Source: Comamonas thiooxydans
GTDB lineage: Bacteria; Pseudomonadota; Gammaproteobacteria; Burkholderiales; Burkholderiaceae_C
DNA length: 23,104 bases
Direction: 5' to 3'
Assembly (NCBI RefSeq): GCF_000964545.1
Contig: NZ_BBVD01000029.1
Coordinates: forward strand, 1 to 23,104
How positions within the stretch are numbered: position 1 is the first letter of the stretch; every line of letters starts with the position of its first letter. Under the pieces are notes generated by a model, which saw only the letters and a program-made list of their open reading frames with translations, did not search any database and was not told the origin of the DNA. The translations under genes and the position numbers were made by a program. Shown piece by piece: positions 7,141 through 13,976 of this stretch.

Positions 7141-7821
7141 ATGAATGTCTTTTCAATTCGTCTTTTGATCGCTGATGATCACCCCGCCCTACTCCTGGGC
7201 CTTCAAAGCGCAATCACCAACATCAGCAGCTTCCAGTTGGTGGGTACCGCCCGTAGCTCGACAGAAATGGTGGCTCACCTTGATAAATACCCATGCGATG
7301 TGTTGGTGACCGACTACGCCATGCCAGGTGGCGAGTATGGGGATGGAATTTCCATGATCACCTTCATCAAGCGTCGCTATCCGGATCTGCGCGTCGTGGT
7401 CGTGACCATGATGGACAATCCCGCGATTCTGAGCGCGCTCGCTGCAGAGCACGTCGGTTGCATTGTCAGCAAGTCAGATGACCCAAGCCATATCGTTCCA
7501 GCTATTCATGCCGCGTTTGCTGGGGGCAACTACTACTCGCCAACAGCCAGGGCGATCTTGGAAACTGCAAGATCTGCACACAATGAGCCAAACGGTCCTC
7601 GCGCCCTGACTCGACGCGAAACAGAAGTGATACGTTTGTTCGTATCTGGACTGCTCATCAGCGAGATCGCAGAGAGACTGCACCGCAGCAAACAGACCGT
7701 AAGCACGCAAAAAGGTAGTGCCATGCGCAAGCTAGGCATTGCGCGCGATGCTGATCTTTTCAAGTATGCGATCGAGACTGGGCTTGTGACATCCGCATCC
7801 TTGGGTCCAGAGGCGGCATGA
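7141..7821 (+). CDS. RcsB-like LuxR-family response regulator
   Basis: 226 residues. Receiver domain 1-125 with the acidic pair D12-D13, phosphoacceptor D58 in VTDYAMPGGEYGDGI, T89 and K111; then a LuxR/FixJ HTH at about 155-215 (LTRRETEVIRLFVSG through KQTVSTQKGSAMRKLGI). The stretch MPGGEYGDGISMITFIKRRYP and the following MMDNPAILSA closely parallel E. coli RcsB (MPGDKYGDGI..., NNNPAILSA), so it belongs to the RcsB branch. RcsB is phosphorylated through RcsC and RcsD and controls envelope and motility genes. ATG 7141 is chosen because homology starts with IRLLIADDH; the frame is open upstream without homology. All key residues are present, so the regulator looks intact although its apparent partner kinase is truncated. 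Confidence 0.88.
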   Translation: MNVFSIRLLIADDHPALLLGLQSAITNISSFQLVGTARSSTEMVAHLDKYPCDVLVTDYAMPGGEYGDGISMITFIKRRYPDLRVVVVTMMDNPAILSALAAEHVGCIVSKSDDPSHIVPAIHAAFAGGNYYSPTARAILETARSAHNEPNGPRALTRRETEVIRLFVSGLLISEIAERLHRSKQTVSTQKGSAMRKLGIARDADLFKYAIETGLVTSASLGPEAA

Positions 7822-8148
7822 TTCGCTCCATTCTCAATGCACCGACATGCCTAGCAGCTGGTTTCGTACTTGTCTCATGTGATCGATGCATTTTTTCGTT
7901 CAAGTCAGATATTTCCGACGCGGATCCATCCATAGACTGCAATTGCTGTGTGGCCAATTGACCTCGCAGCAGTTCAGTTGATCCATTTATGGGTCAAAAC
8001 GCTTTTAGTTAAGGAAGCGCTCTGCACTCCGCTCTATCTATGTCATCAATTGACTTGAAATTTGACATGAGCTTAATGCAGACCCTTCAGAAACTCATCA
8101 CAACGCACCGCTTATCTGGCAATTCTTGCAGGGGAAGGAGTTAAAGCA
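7822..8148. other. Intergenic region with a promoter candidate
   Basis: 327 bp without a supportable gene. TTGACT (8050-8055) and TTAATG or CTTAAT (8072-8078), 16-17 bp apart, form a plausible sigma-70 promoter for the small gene at 8149. An imperfect hairpin, TTGATCCA (7978-7985) with TGGGTCAA (7990-7997), could be a weak structure behind the rcsB-like gene, but it lacks a T-run, so I do not call it a terminator. Confidence 0.4.
8135..8140 (+). promoter_or_regulatory. Ribosome binding site fixing the start at 8149
   Basis: AAGGAG with an eight-base spacer to the first of three consecutive ATG codons. It supports the 86-residue ORF at 8149-8409 as a translated gene. Confidence 0.65.
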
Positions 8149-8409
8149 ATGATGATGGAACCGAACATTTCTGAGCGCTTGAGCGTGTACGAGTCGCAGC
8201 AAGTCCCAGCTTTCGTCCCCCAAGCTAGAGAGGCAGGACCCCGTGCGCAAGCCATCGGCAATGTATTAACTCACCATGTCCCCGACATGGCACGCGGGTT
8301 CGTAATTTTTACAGACCGTAGTGAATGGCAAGTCAGCGGTGAGATGGCTCAACGCGTAGCGCAATTATTGCGTGAAGCGCTAATGGATGAGTTGATCAAG
8401 GTGGAGTGA
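8149..8409 (+). CDS. Small hypothetical protein next to transposon end
   Basis: 86 residues, beginning MMMEPNISERLSVYESQQVP. It has a near-consensus ribosome binding site and a candidate promoter upstream, and a strong terminator 119 bp after its stop. The N-terminal half is polar and probably disordered; the C-terminal half (GFVIFTDRSEWQVSGEMAQRVAQLLREALMDE) looks like a short strand pair followed by an amphipathic helix. There is no signal peptide or membrane segment and I recognise no family. It is the last gene inside the presumed Tn7-like end, so it is cargo if that reading is right. Confidence 0.6.
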   Translation: MMMEPNISERLSVYESQQVPAFVPQAREAGPRAQAIGNVLTHHVPDMARGFVIFTDRSEWQVSGEMAQRVAQLLREALMDELIKVE

Positions 8410-8527
8410 CTACCTTCGAATCGACAACATCGCTGGCGACGCCTACTAGGCTGAAGCTGGCTTTTCATTTTCTGCGGTCACCACACTTCTTGTTGCATTA
8501 GCGAATGCTTATCTGCTGGATTTTCAT

Positions 8528-8556
8528 AAAAAAACGCTCACTAGGAGCGTTTTTTT
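8528..8556. terminator. Bidirectional rho-independent terminator
   Basis: AAAAAAACGCTC (8528-8539), loop ACTAG, GAGCGTTTTTTT (8545-8556): perfect 12-bp arms with a T-run in both directions. It ends the small gene from the left and could stop puuD transcripts entering the island from the right. Confidence 0.85.
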
Positions 8557-8568
8557 ACTAGGCAAGGA

Positions 8569-8675
8569 AGTTTACGACTTTATTGTCGCAACCTCTCTCC
8601 TCGGAAAGCCGCATGGATACGGGGTCGCAGTTTACGACTTTAATTTCCAGTTTACGACTTTAATTACCCAGAACA
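8569..8675 (-). mobile_element. Tn7-like transposon end with three TnsB-type binding sites
   Basis: AGTTTACGACTTTA occurs at 8569-8582, 8629-8642 and 8649-8662. On the minus strand the innermost copy reads GACAATAAAGTCGTAAACT, which differs at one position from the TnsB site of the Tn7 right end (GACAATAAAGTCTTAAACT, from memory). The outermost copy is preceded by TGT; from that TGT to the end of the site is 27 bases, the same distance as in Tn7R. The terminus is therefore placed at 8675 (ACA on the plus strand at 8673-8675), with the element lying to the left. Two sites are spaced 20 bp, the third 60 bp further in. The end sits 11 bp beyond the puuD stop codon. A cognate end and target duplication (ACAGC would be expected) were not found in the window. 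Confidence 0.75.
8629..8662. repeat. 20-bp tandem direct repeat in the transposon end
   Basis: CAGTTTACGACTTTAATTTC is followed at once by CAGTTTACGACTTTAATTAC: two copies differing at one base, the outer pair of presumed TnsB sites. A third, separated copy of the 14-bp core lies at 8569-8582. Confidence 0.85.
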
Positions 8676-8686
8676 ACAGCTGATAG

Positions 8687-10003
8687 TCAGTTCACGGCAG
8701 CGCCGGACTCGTACCAGGTCTTGATCAGGTTGCGTTCGTCGTCGGACAGAGCCGCAGGGTTGCCAAAAGGCATCTTCTTCAGCTGCACCACCTGTTGGTA
8801 GATCTGCTGGGCGTGCGATTTCACCGCTTCGGGGGAGTCCAGACGGACAGCCTTTTGCTGGATAGCCGTGCCGTGGCACACCACGCAGTGCTGCTGGAAA
8901 ATGGCATTGACCTTGGCAAAGCCTTCTCCGCCAGCGGCTGCGGGAGCAGCAGCAGGTGACGTGGCTTCGGCTGCAGGAGTTGCGACTTCAGCTGCAGGGG
9001 CCGCGGGAGTCGCAACCTGCCCAGCTGCGGGTGCCGCTGGAGCAGCCGCTACTGGAGCAGTTGCAGCCACAGGAGCAGGCTTGAGCCAGACGAACACAGC
9101 AAGCAGAGCAGCTACGCCGACAGCAGCGTAAGGCCAGGGGTGGCTGTTGCGACCCAGCTTGTAGCCGTGGCGCATCACGAAGAACTGGCGAATGGCAGCG
9201 CCGGCAAACATCATGCCGATCAGCACCAGCCAGTTCAGCTTGTGGCTGTACAACCAGCCATAGTGATTGGACAGCATGGCGAACAGCACGGGCAGCGTGA
9301 AATAGGTGTTGTGCACGCTGCGCTGCTTGGCACGTTGGCCGTGACGTGGGTCCACAGGCTCACCAGCCTTGAGCGAAGCCACCACCTTGCGCTGGCCAGG
9401 GATGATCCAGAAGAACACGTTGGCGCTCATGGACGTCGCGATCATCGCGCCCATCAGCAGGAAGGCTGCCTGGCCGGGGAAGATGTGGCAGGCCAGGTAG
9501 GCTGCGATACACACCAGCACCAGAACCATGGCACCGACGGTGGCATCGCCATTCTTCTTCTGGCCGAAAGTGCGGCAGATGAAGTCATACAGCAGCCAGA
9601 AGACCACCAGGAAGCCCAGAGCCGAAGCCACGGCAGCGCCGGTGCTCATGGCATTGGGGTCGCCGGGAGTGACCAGATAGATGTTGGCGTTCCAGAGGTA
9701 GGAGACCGTCAGCAGGGCAAAGCCGGACAGCCACGTGGTGTAGCTTTCCCAGTAGAACCAGTGCAGGTGATCCGGCATCTTGGGAGGAGACACATTGAAC
9801 TTGACGGGGTGGTAGAAACCGCCACCGTGCACAGCCCAGAGTTCGCCGTTAACGCCCTGCTTCTTCAGGTCGTCATCCACGGGCGGCGTCAAGCTGCTGT
9901 CCAGGAACACAAAGTAGAAGGAGGAACCGACCCAGGCGATCGCGGTAATGACGTGGAGCCACCGCAACAGCAGGCCGGCCCAGTCGAGAATGTAGCTTTC
10001 CAT
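8687..10003 (-). CDS. puuD: Urate hydroxylase / urate oxidase PuuD with C-terminal cytochrome c
   Basis: 438 residues. The N-terminal about 300 residues form a membrane domain of about eight helices (first at about 7-30, LLLRWLHVITAIAWVGSSFYF) of the PuuD urate hydroxylase family, which oxidises urate to 5-hydroxyisourate in the inner membrane. An Ala/Pro-rich linker leads to a cytochrome c domain with haem motif CVVCH (373-377) and likely axial Met in KKMP (411), the expected electron exit to the respiratory chain. ATG 10003 is chosen over the upstream in-frame codon because MESYILDW is the family start and AAGG precedes it. Its product is the substrate of UraH encoded at 13322-13672. Its 3' flank is interrupted by the transposon end, so its own terminator, if any, is displaced. 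Confidence 0.93.
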   Translation of the reverse strand: MESYILDWAGLLLRWLHVITAIAWVGSSFYFVFLDSSLTPPVDDDLKKQGVNGELWAVHGGGFYHPVKFNVSPPKMPDHLHWFYWESYTTWLSGFALLTVSYLWNANIYLVTPGDPNAMSTGAAVASALGFLVVFWLLYDFICRTFGQKKNGDATVGAMVLVLVCIAAYLACHIFPGQAAFLLMGAMIATSMSANVFFWIIPGQRKVVASLKAGEPVDPRHGQRAKQRSVHNTYFTLPVLFAMLSNHYGWLYSHKLNWLVLIGMMFAGAAIRQFFVMRHGYKLGRNSHPWPYAAVGVAALLAVFVWLKPAPVAATAPVAAAPAAPAAGQVATPAAPAAEVATPAAEATSPAAAPAAAGGEGFAKVNAIFQQHCVVCHGTAIQQKAVRLDSPEAVKSHAQQIYQQVVQLKKMPFGNPAALSDDERNLIKTWYESGAAVN

Positions 10004-10294
10004 AGCTCTCAACCTTGGCAGCGTGGGGCTGCCGAACAACCTGCTCACCACTGCGGGCGCTCTGAGCAGAAGAAAAGGCCGCGCTCCCGGACGTTACACA
10101 CGGGGCACCGCTGCGACCATTCTGTCGACCGAAAGTGTATGCAATTTTTGCTGCCGCAACTCTCGAATCAGGGATAAACCACCCTAGAGATTTCCCTAAT
10201 ACAAGAGCGATATGCAAGGATCGGGCCTGATTTTTAGGGCAGGTAACCGCATGTTTGCGGCCACACGCACCAGATCAGGGCATTCATTGCACCA
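10004..10294. promoter_or_regulatory. puuD upstream region
   Basis: 291 bp between xdhC and puuD, long enough for an independent puuD promoter. It holds TGTATGCA (10136-10143), one base off the TGTATACA palindrome found before gntR and ggt, and a small hairpin CCGCA-TGTT-TGCGG (10247-10260). No supportable gene. Confidence 0.35.
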
Positions 10295-11125
10295 TCAGCT
10301 CGCAGACAAGCGCTGCAGAAGCTGCGCCGCCACCGCCACAGCGATCACCTCGGGCTCCTTGCCGGTAATGCCCGGCACACCGATCGGGCAGGTGATGTGA
10401 GCCAGCTCTGCATCGCTGAACCCTCGCCTGCGCAAGCGGCTGCTGAAACTGGCCCATTTGGTCTTGCTGCCAATCAACCCCACAAAAGGCAGATCTCCTC
10501 GCTCGCGCTGGCGCAGCAGGCATTGCGCCACCACCTCCAGGTCTTCGGCATGGCTGAAGCTCATGATGAGCACCTGCGACTGCGGCGGCAGCTCTGCCAC
10601 TGCGGCCTGCACCGGATCGGAGTGCTCGCACTGCACCCCTATCTGCTCCTCCACGGGAAAGACTGCATCACGGCTGTCCACCCAGACCACGCGGTACGGC
10701 AAGCTGCGCAAAATGCGCACCAGCGCATGCCCCACATGGCCAGCGCCGAACAAGGCCACACATTGCGACGGCTCGGGCATCAAGGCCCGCAGACGTTGCG
10801 CATCGCGGGTGTCAAACCATGCAAAGTGCAGCTCCAGCGCACCGCCGCAACATTGCCCCAGACTGGGGCCAAGCGCATACCGCTGGATATGCTCGCGCAA
10901 GGCTGAGGGGTCTGCGTCCCACTGCGCTAGCAGCTGGCGCGCCTGGGCAATGGCCTGCCACTCCAGATGACCACCGCCGATCGTCCCCATCACCTCATCG
11001 GCGAACACTGCCATCCAGGCCCCCTCCTCGCGGGGCACGGAGCCACGAGTGGCCTGTACCTGCACCCAGCACAGCGGCTGCTGCGCCAGACGGTTCAAGA
11101 TTCCTTGCTGTGTTTCGCTCCACAT
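10295..11125 (-). CDS. xdhC: Xanthine dehydrogenase accessory protein XdhC
   Basis: 276 residues of the XdhC/CoxI family. The N-terminal domain shows TRGSVPREEGAWMAVF and GTIGGGHLEWQAI, the conserved family segments; the C-terminal Rossmann domain begins FGAGHVGHALVRIL and ends with GLIGSKTKW and ITCPIG. XdhC binds molybdenum cofactor, protects it, helps its sulfuration and delivers it to xanthine dehydrogenase, the enzyme that makes urate. The xdhA and xdhB genes are not in the window. ATG 11125 fits the family start best, but ATG 11161 in the same frame is also possible and neither has a strong ribosome binding site. It is transcribed toward puuD, 291 bp away, placing the step before and the step after urate side by side. 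Confidence 0.9.
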   Translation of the reverse strand: MWSETQQGILNRLAQQPLCWVQVQATRGSVPREEGAWMAVFADEVMGTIGGGHLEWQAIAQARQLLAQWDADPSALREHIQRYALGPSLGQCCGGALELHFAWFDTRDAQRLRALMPEPSQCVALFGAGHVGHALVRILRSLPYRVVWVDSRDAVFPVEEQIGVQCEHSDPVQAAVAELPPQSQVLIMSFSHAEDLEVVAQCLLRQRERGDLPFVGLIGSKTKWASFSSRLRRRGFSDAELAHITCPIGVPGITGKEPEVIAVAVAAQLLQRLSAS

Positions 11126-11208
11126 GACTGAACGCCGATTGCTTTGATGACCGATGTTCATGCATTTTGCGAGTCCCAATAGACAGACAAGCGTATGAGC
11201 ACATTAAT

Positions 11209-11230
11209 CGGATGCATATCCGGACCGGAT
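11209..11230. promoter_or_regulatory. CGGAT half-site cluster between xdhC and lipoprotein gene
   Basis: CGGAT (11209-11213), ATCCG (11218-11222) and CGGAT (11226-11230) form two overlapping palindromes in the 196-bp gap between divergent starts. An operator for either gene is plausible; no regulator is assigned. Confidence 0.35.
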
Positions 11231-11321
11231 TTGACGAGTCGTTGCAGATTTTTCACGAGGAGGCTTCAGAATTGTGTCCCCAGGCAGCTGCCTCCATCCA
11301 TTTGCGGCTACGCTTGGCGTC

Positions 11322-11801
11322 ATGTCTGAAACCCACAACCCCACCCGCACCACACCAGCCCGCCGCCCCCTGAACTGGCTGCGGACCGGGATGATGGCTG
11401 CCGTTGCAGCGGTGCTGACCGCCTGTCAGATCGCACCTCAAAGCCCATCCATCGGCACGACGCCTGCCGACAAGGCCAGCCCCGGTTATCGCAAGCAGGC
11501 CGCCCAGCATCTGTATGAACGCAACTCCGGCCGCATCTACCAGGGTATGCTGCCGCCTATGCTGTATGCGATCGGCGTGCTGCAGGTTCAACTCGACGGC
11601 CAGGGCCGCGTGAAAAACCTGCACTGGATGCGCAAGCCAGGCCATGCCCCCGAAGTGGTGGCCGAGATCGAGCGAGCCGTTCGCTCCGCCGCCCCCTTCC
11701 CGGCCCCGGGTCGCAGCGTGACCTATACCGACACCTGGCTTTGGGACAAGTCGGGACGCTTCCAGCTCGACACCTTGACCGAAGGTCAGTTGGGCCAGTA
11801 A
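11322..11801 (+). CDS. Lipoprotein with TonB C-terminal-like domain
   Basis: 159 residues. A cytoplasmic lead with arginines is followed by a hydrophobic stretch and lipobox VLTAC (cysteine 35), so it is a predicted lipoprotein. Residues about 70-130 (VLQVQLDGQGRVKNLHWMRKPG through EIERAVRSAAPFPAPG) match the short TonB C-terminal fold seen in energy-transducer-like proteins. It lacks the Pro-rich spacer and the membrane anchor of a true TonB, so direct coupling to ExbBD is unlikely; a periplasmic envelope role is more probable. ATG 11322 is the only reasonable start although the frame is open upstream. A strong terminator follows. Confidence 0.78.
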   Translation: MSETHNPTRTTPARRPLNWLRTGMMAAVAAVLTACQIAPQSPSIGTTPADKASPGYRKQAAQHLYERNSGRIYQGMLPPMLYAIGVLQVQLDGQGRVKNLHWMRKPGHAPEVVAEIERAVRSAAPFPAPGRSVTYTDTWLWDKSGRFQLDTLTEGQLGQ

Positions 11802-11832
11802 AAGCGCACAGCGATGCAACCCGCTGCATCGG

Positions 11833-11868
11833 ACAACAAAAAACCGGCCAAGGCCGGTTTTTTGTTGT
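11833..11868. terminator. Bidirectional rho-independent terminator
   Basis: Perfect 17-bp arms, ACAACAAAAAACCGGCC (11833-11849) and its complement (11852-11868), with a two-base gap in the middle and A- and T-runs on either side. It serves both convergent genes, the TonB_C lipoprotein and the SYLF lipoprotein. Confidence 0.92.
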
Positions 11869-11885
11869 CACAAGCCAGGCGAGGC

Positions 11886-12470
11886 TTATTCGACCACTTT
11901 GGTGATCTTCGTGCCCTGCAGCGATACGCCGGCCTCCAGGCCCGCGTTGGTCAGCACATAGCTGGTGACCGGAGCCTGAGCGGTCGTGGTGTCCACGCTG
12001 CCATTGGCACCGATCTTGCCAGCTGCCACGGTGGCATCAGCCCCCACGGACCAGCCGTCGCTCTTGAGGAACTTGTCCAGCGCCTCCTGTGTGTTGAACA
12101 CATAGATCACAGCCTTGGACTGACCACCAGCTTGCCATCCGATAGAGGCCGCTGTCGTGCTGTAGAAACCACGGTTTTGACCGCCCACGCGCAGCACGCC
12201 GCGGCCATGCTCCACCCCGACCACAAAGCTGCCGCCAATCACCGACGGGAAGATCAGCACCCCCTTGGCGCGTTGCACCATTTCCTTGGATCCTGGTGCG
12301 GTCTGGTACAGGCGCTCCAGAGCTGCATTGGCACGGGTATTGACCGTTGTGGAATCGGCACGGGGAGCCGATGCCGTGTCAGGCTTGGTCGTGGTGCAGG
12401 CCGTCATGGTCATGGCACCGGCAGCCAGTGCAGCAGCCATCGCAACAGAACGCAGAGAAATTTGACGCAT
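11886..12470 (-). CDS. SYLF-domain (BPSL1445/YSC84-type) lipoprotein
   Basis: 194 residues. Signal peptide with lipobox MTAC (cysteine 25) followed by a Thr/Ala-rich linker, then a SYLF domain from about 45 to the end: AKGVLIFPSVIGGSFVVGVEHGRGVL, GFYSTTAASIGWQAGGQSK, and a Gly/Ser-rich ending. This family binds lipids or, in eukaryotes, membranes and actin; bacterial members such as BPSL1445 are secreted or outer-membrane lipoproteins of unknown detail. It is monocistronic: a terminator follows and a long divergent gap precedes it. Not connected by function to the purine genes. Confidence 0.87.
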   Translation of the reverse strand: MRQISLRSVAMAAALAAGAMTMTACTTTKPDTASAPRADSTTVNTRANAALERLYQTAPGSKEMVQRAKGVLIFPSVIGGSFVVGVEHGRGVLRVGGQNRGFYSTTAASIGWQAGGQSKAVIYVFNTQEALDKFLKSDGWSVGADATVAAGKIGANGSVDTTTAQAPVTSYVLTNAGLEAGVSLQGTKITKVVE

Positions 12471-12796
12471 ACCTATATCCTTTCATGGGATGAATGTGCA
12501 GACACATTTCAGAGGTAGAAGGTCCTGCAGTCCGACATTGAGTCGCTTTTGCACATCCCCCCGATGCAAAGCTGTCAGAAACAGGGTTGACACGATGCTA
12601 GTGCGCAGCGTTGCCGATAAAACTCAGCGGTTACAGCTTGCGCCATTGGCCTACAGAAGGCAAGAGCAGTTGTCGAAAAAGACCTACAACATGAACATAA
12701 GACAAGACTTGGCCCCATCCATAGGCAATCCGACGAATTGTCTGAAACAGGCGCTAGCATTGTTGATATAAGCATCGCGCGGACGACAGGAAGTTC
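12471..12796. other. Divergent intergenic region, SYLF lipoprotein / doxX
   Basis: 326 bp with no supportable gene. It holds TTTGCA (12548-12553) and TGCAAA (12565-12570), an inverted repeat with an 11-base spacer, and a TTGACA (12587-12592) without a good -10 at the right distance. Promoters for both flanking genes must lie here. Confidence 0.4.
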
Positions 12797-13186
12797 ATGA
12801 AGTTCTGGAATTACTTTCACCACCCCAAGGCAGCTCTGGTTGTGCTGCGTGTCACCCTGGCCTTGCTCATGTTGCTGCACGGCTGGGCCAAGATTCGTTA
12901 TGGCATAGGCAGCATTGAGGCGAAGGTCGAGAGCCTGGGTGCGCCGGGATTTCTGGCCTATGCCGTCTATCTGGGCGAAGTGGTCGCGCCTTTGCTTTTG
13001 CTGGTGGGCCTGTGGGTGGTGCCTGCCGCACTGGTGATTGCGGTGAATATGGTGGTGGCATTTGCGCTGATGCACACCCGGCAGATTCTGATGCTCAACA
13101 ACACCGGCGGCTGGGCGCTGGAGCTGCAGGCCTTTTATTTCGTGAGCGCCCTGGTCGTGGCCATGGCGTATTCCAAGGGCAAATAA
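12797..13186 (+). CDS. DoxX-family membrane protein
   Basis: 129 residues, four predicted membrane helices (about 13-32, 50-70, 72-94, 104-125). The N-terminal LRVTLALLMLLHGWAKIRYGI with its HGWxK and the later YLGEVVAPLLLLVGL are the DoxX family hallmarks. Members are small inner-membrane proteins tied to redox or stress functions, with no agreed reaction. AGGAAG just before ATG 12797 supports the start. It is a single gene ending in a large inverted repeat shared with convergent uraH. Confidence 0.88.
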   Translation: MKFWNYFHHPKAALVVLRVTLALLMLLHGWAKIRYGIGSIEAKVESLGAPGFLAYAVYLGEVVAPLLLLVGLWVVPAALVIAVNMVVAFALMHTRQILMLNNTGGWALELQAFYFVSALVVAMAYSKGK

Positions 13187-13192
13187 GTCATT

Positions 13193-13286
13193 AAAAACAG
13201 GAGCGGCTTGCGCCTGTCATATCTTGGTTTCAATGCCTTTTAATGCTGAAACCTTGAAATGACCTGCGCAAGCCGCTCTTGTTTTT
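13193..13286. terminator. Long inverted repeat between convergent doxX and uraH
   Basis: Two 40-base arms (13193-13232 and 13247-13286) pair at 34 of 40 positions around a 14-base loop. The outer part, AAAAACAGGAGCGGCTTGCG against its complement ending in GTTTTT, forms a bidirectional terminator stem; the inner part TTTCA/TGAAA closes the hairpin. The arms are much longer than a normal terminator needs. Confidence 0.75.
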
Positions 13287-13321
13287 GCCATGTCTCCCGC
13301 TTCGAGAGACTCACGTCCCGC

Positions 13322-13672
13322 TCAGGAGCCGCGATAGGTGGAGTAGCTCCAGGGGCTGACCAGCAAAGGCACGTGGTAGTGCTGCTCCACATTGGCCACG
13401 CCGAAGTCCAGGCTCACCTTGTTCAGAAAGCTGGGTTCTGGCAGTTGCACGCCACGGGCCTTGAAGTAGGCCGCAACATCAAAGGTCAGGCGGTAAGTGC
13501 CGACCTTGAGCGTGTTGTTGTCGAACAGCGGCGCGTCGGTGCGGCCGTCATGATTGAGCACCAGGCTCTTGATCAGCGTGGCCTTGTCGCCTTCGGTGGA
13601 AAACAGCTCGACAGCCATGCCTGCGGCGGGGCAGCCATTCATGGTGTCGAGAACGTGGGTGCTCAGGCCCAT
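13322..13672 (-). CDS. uraH: 5-hydroxyisourate hydrolase
   Basis: 116 residues, the full length of the transthyretin-like hydrolase. Family active-site residues are in place: H6 in LSTHVLD, R44 in HDGRTDAP, H98 in EQHYHVP, and the C-terminal signature YRGS (113-116). It hydrolyses 5-hydroxyisourate, the product of PuuD, to OHCU; the next enzyme (OHCU decarboxylase) is not in the window. There is no signal peptide, so it acts in the cytoplasm. GAGGAG before ATG 13672 supports the start. Confidence 0.94.
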   Translation of the reverse strand: MGLSTHVLDTMNGCPAAGMAVELFSTEGDKATLIKSLVLNHDGRTDAPLFDNNTLKVGTYRLTFDVAAYFKARGVQLPEPSFLNKVSLDFGVANVEQHYHVPLLVSPWSYSTYRGS

Positions 13673-13976
13673 GGAAATCTCCTCACAGGCAGTTTGCCAC
13701 TGCCCTTGGTTGTATCAAACACACGACTTACGCAAAACGGGTTCAGGCAGACCGTTGTTGCATTCCTGTTTGCGTAAGCCCTGAAACATCTATGCCATCA
13801 CAAAGTCTGCTCGCGCATGAGCGCAGCGCTTTGATCGCTAAAGTGTATACAGTTCCTGTACTCCATCAAAGGCTTTTCTGCCTTGACTTTCAGGCACATA
13901 GCCAGCTCTGTCCGGTTGGCATCTGTGCAAGCCTCTATACACTGGCCCGATTCATCAAGCGAACAGGAGACAACGC
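13673..13976. promoter_or_regulatory. Divergent uraH / ggt control region
   Basis: 304 bp. It contains a perfect inverted repeat CTTACGCAAA (13728-13737) and TTTGCGTAAG (13769-13778), and the palindrome TGTATACA (13844-13851), the same word that precedes the gntR gene at 22341-22348. No gene is supportable here. The palindrome is a candidate GntR operator; the larger repeat may be a terminator-like structure or mobile remnant. Confidence 0.45.

Larger units (their letters stand above)
1..8675. mobile_element. Accessory island, probably a decayed Tn7-like element
   Basis: This block differs from the rest of the window: it is visibly more AT-rich, has larger non-coding gaps, carries unrecognised genes plus an OLD nuclease, and contains a broken tnsA. 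Its right limit is defined by a Tn7-like terminal repeat array ending at 8675, after which ordinary purine-catabolism genes begin. The left limit is outside the window. The block may be composite, because a second breakpoint lies inside it at about 5175-5190. That it is one transposon is inference; the right end and the tnsA remnant are seen directly. No copy of the terminal 13-bp site was found near tnsA, so the opposite end is either lost or further left. Confidence 0.6.

Noticed and set aside
8569..8662. CRISPR array
   Set aside because: Only three copies, spacings of 20 and 60 bp, no cas genes; the repeats fit TnsB sites far better.
12587..12615. TTGACA as -35 of a doxX promoter
   Set aside because: No acceptable -10 at 16-18 bp; the next AT-rich hexamer is 23 bp away.
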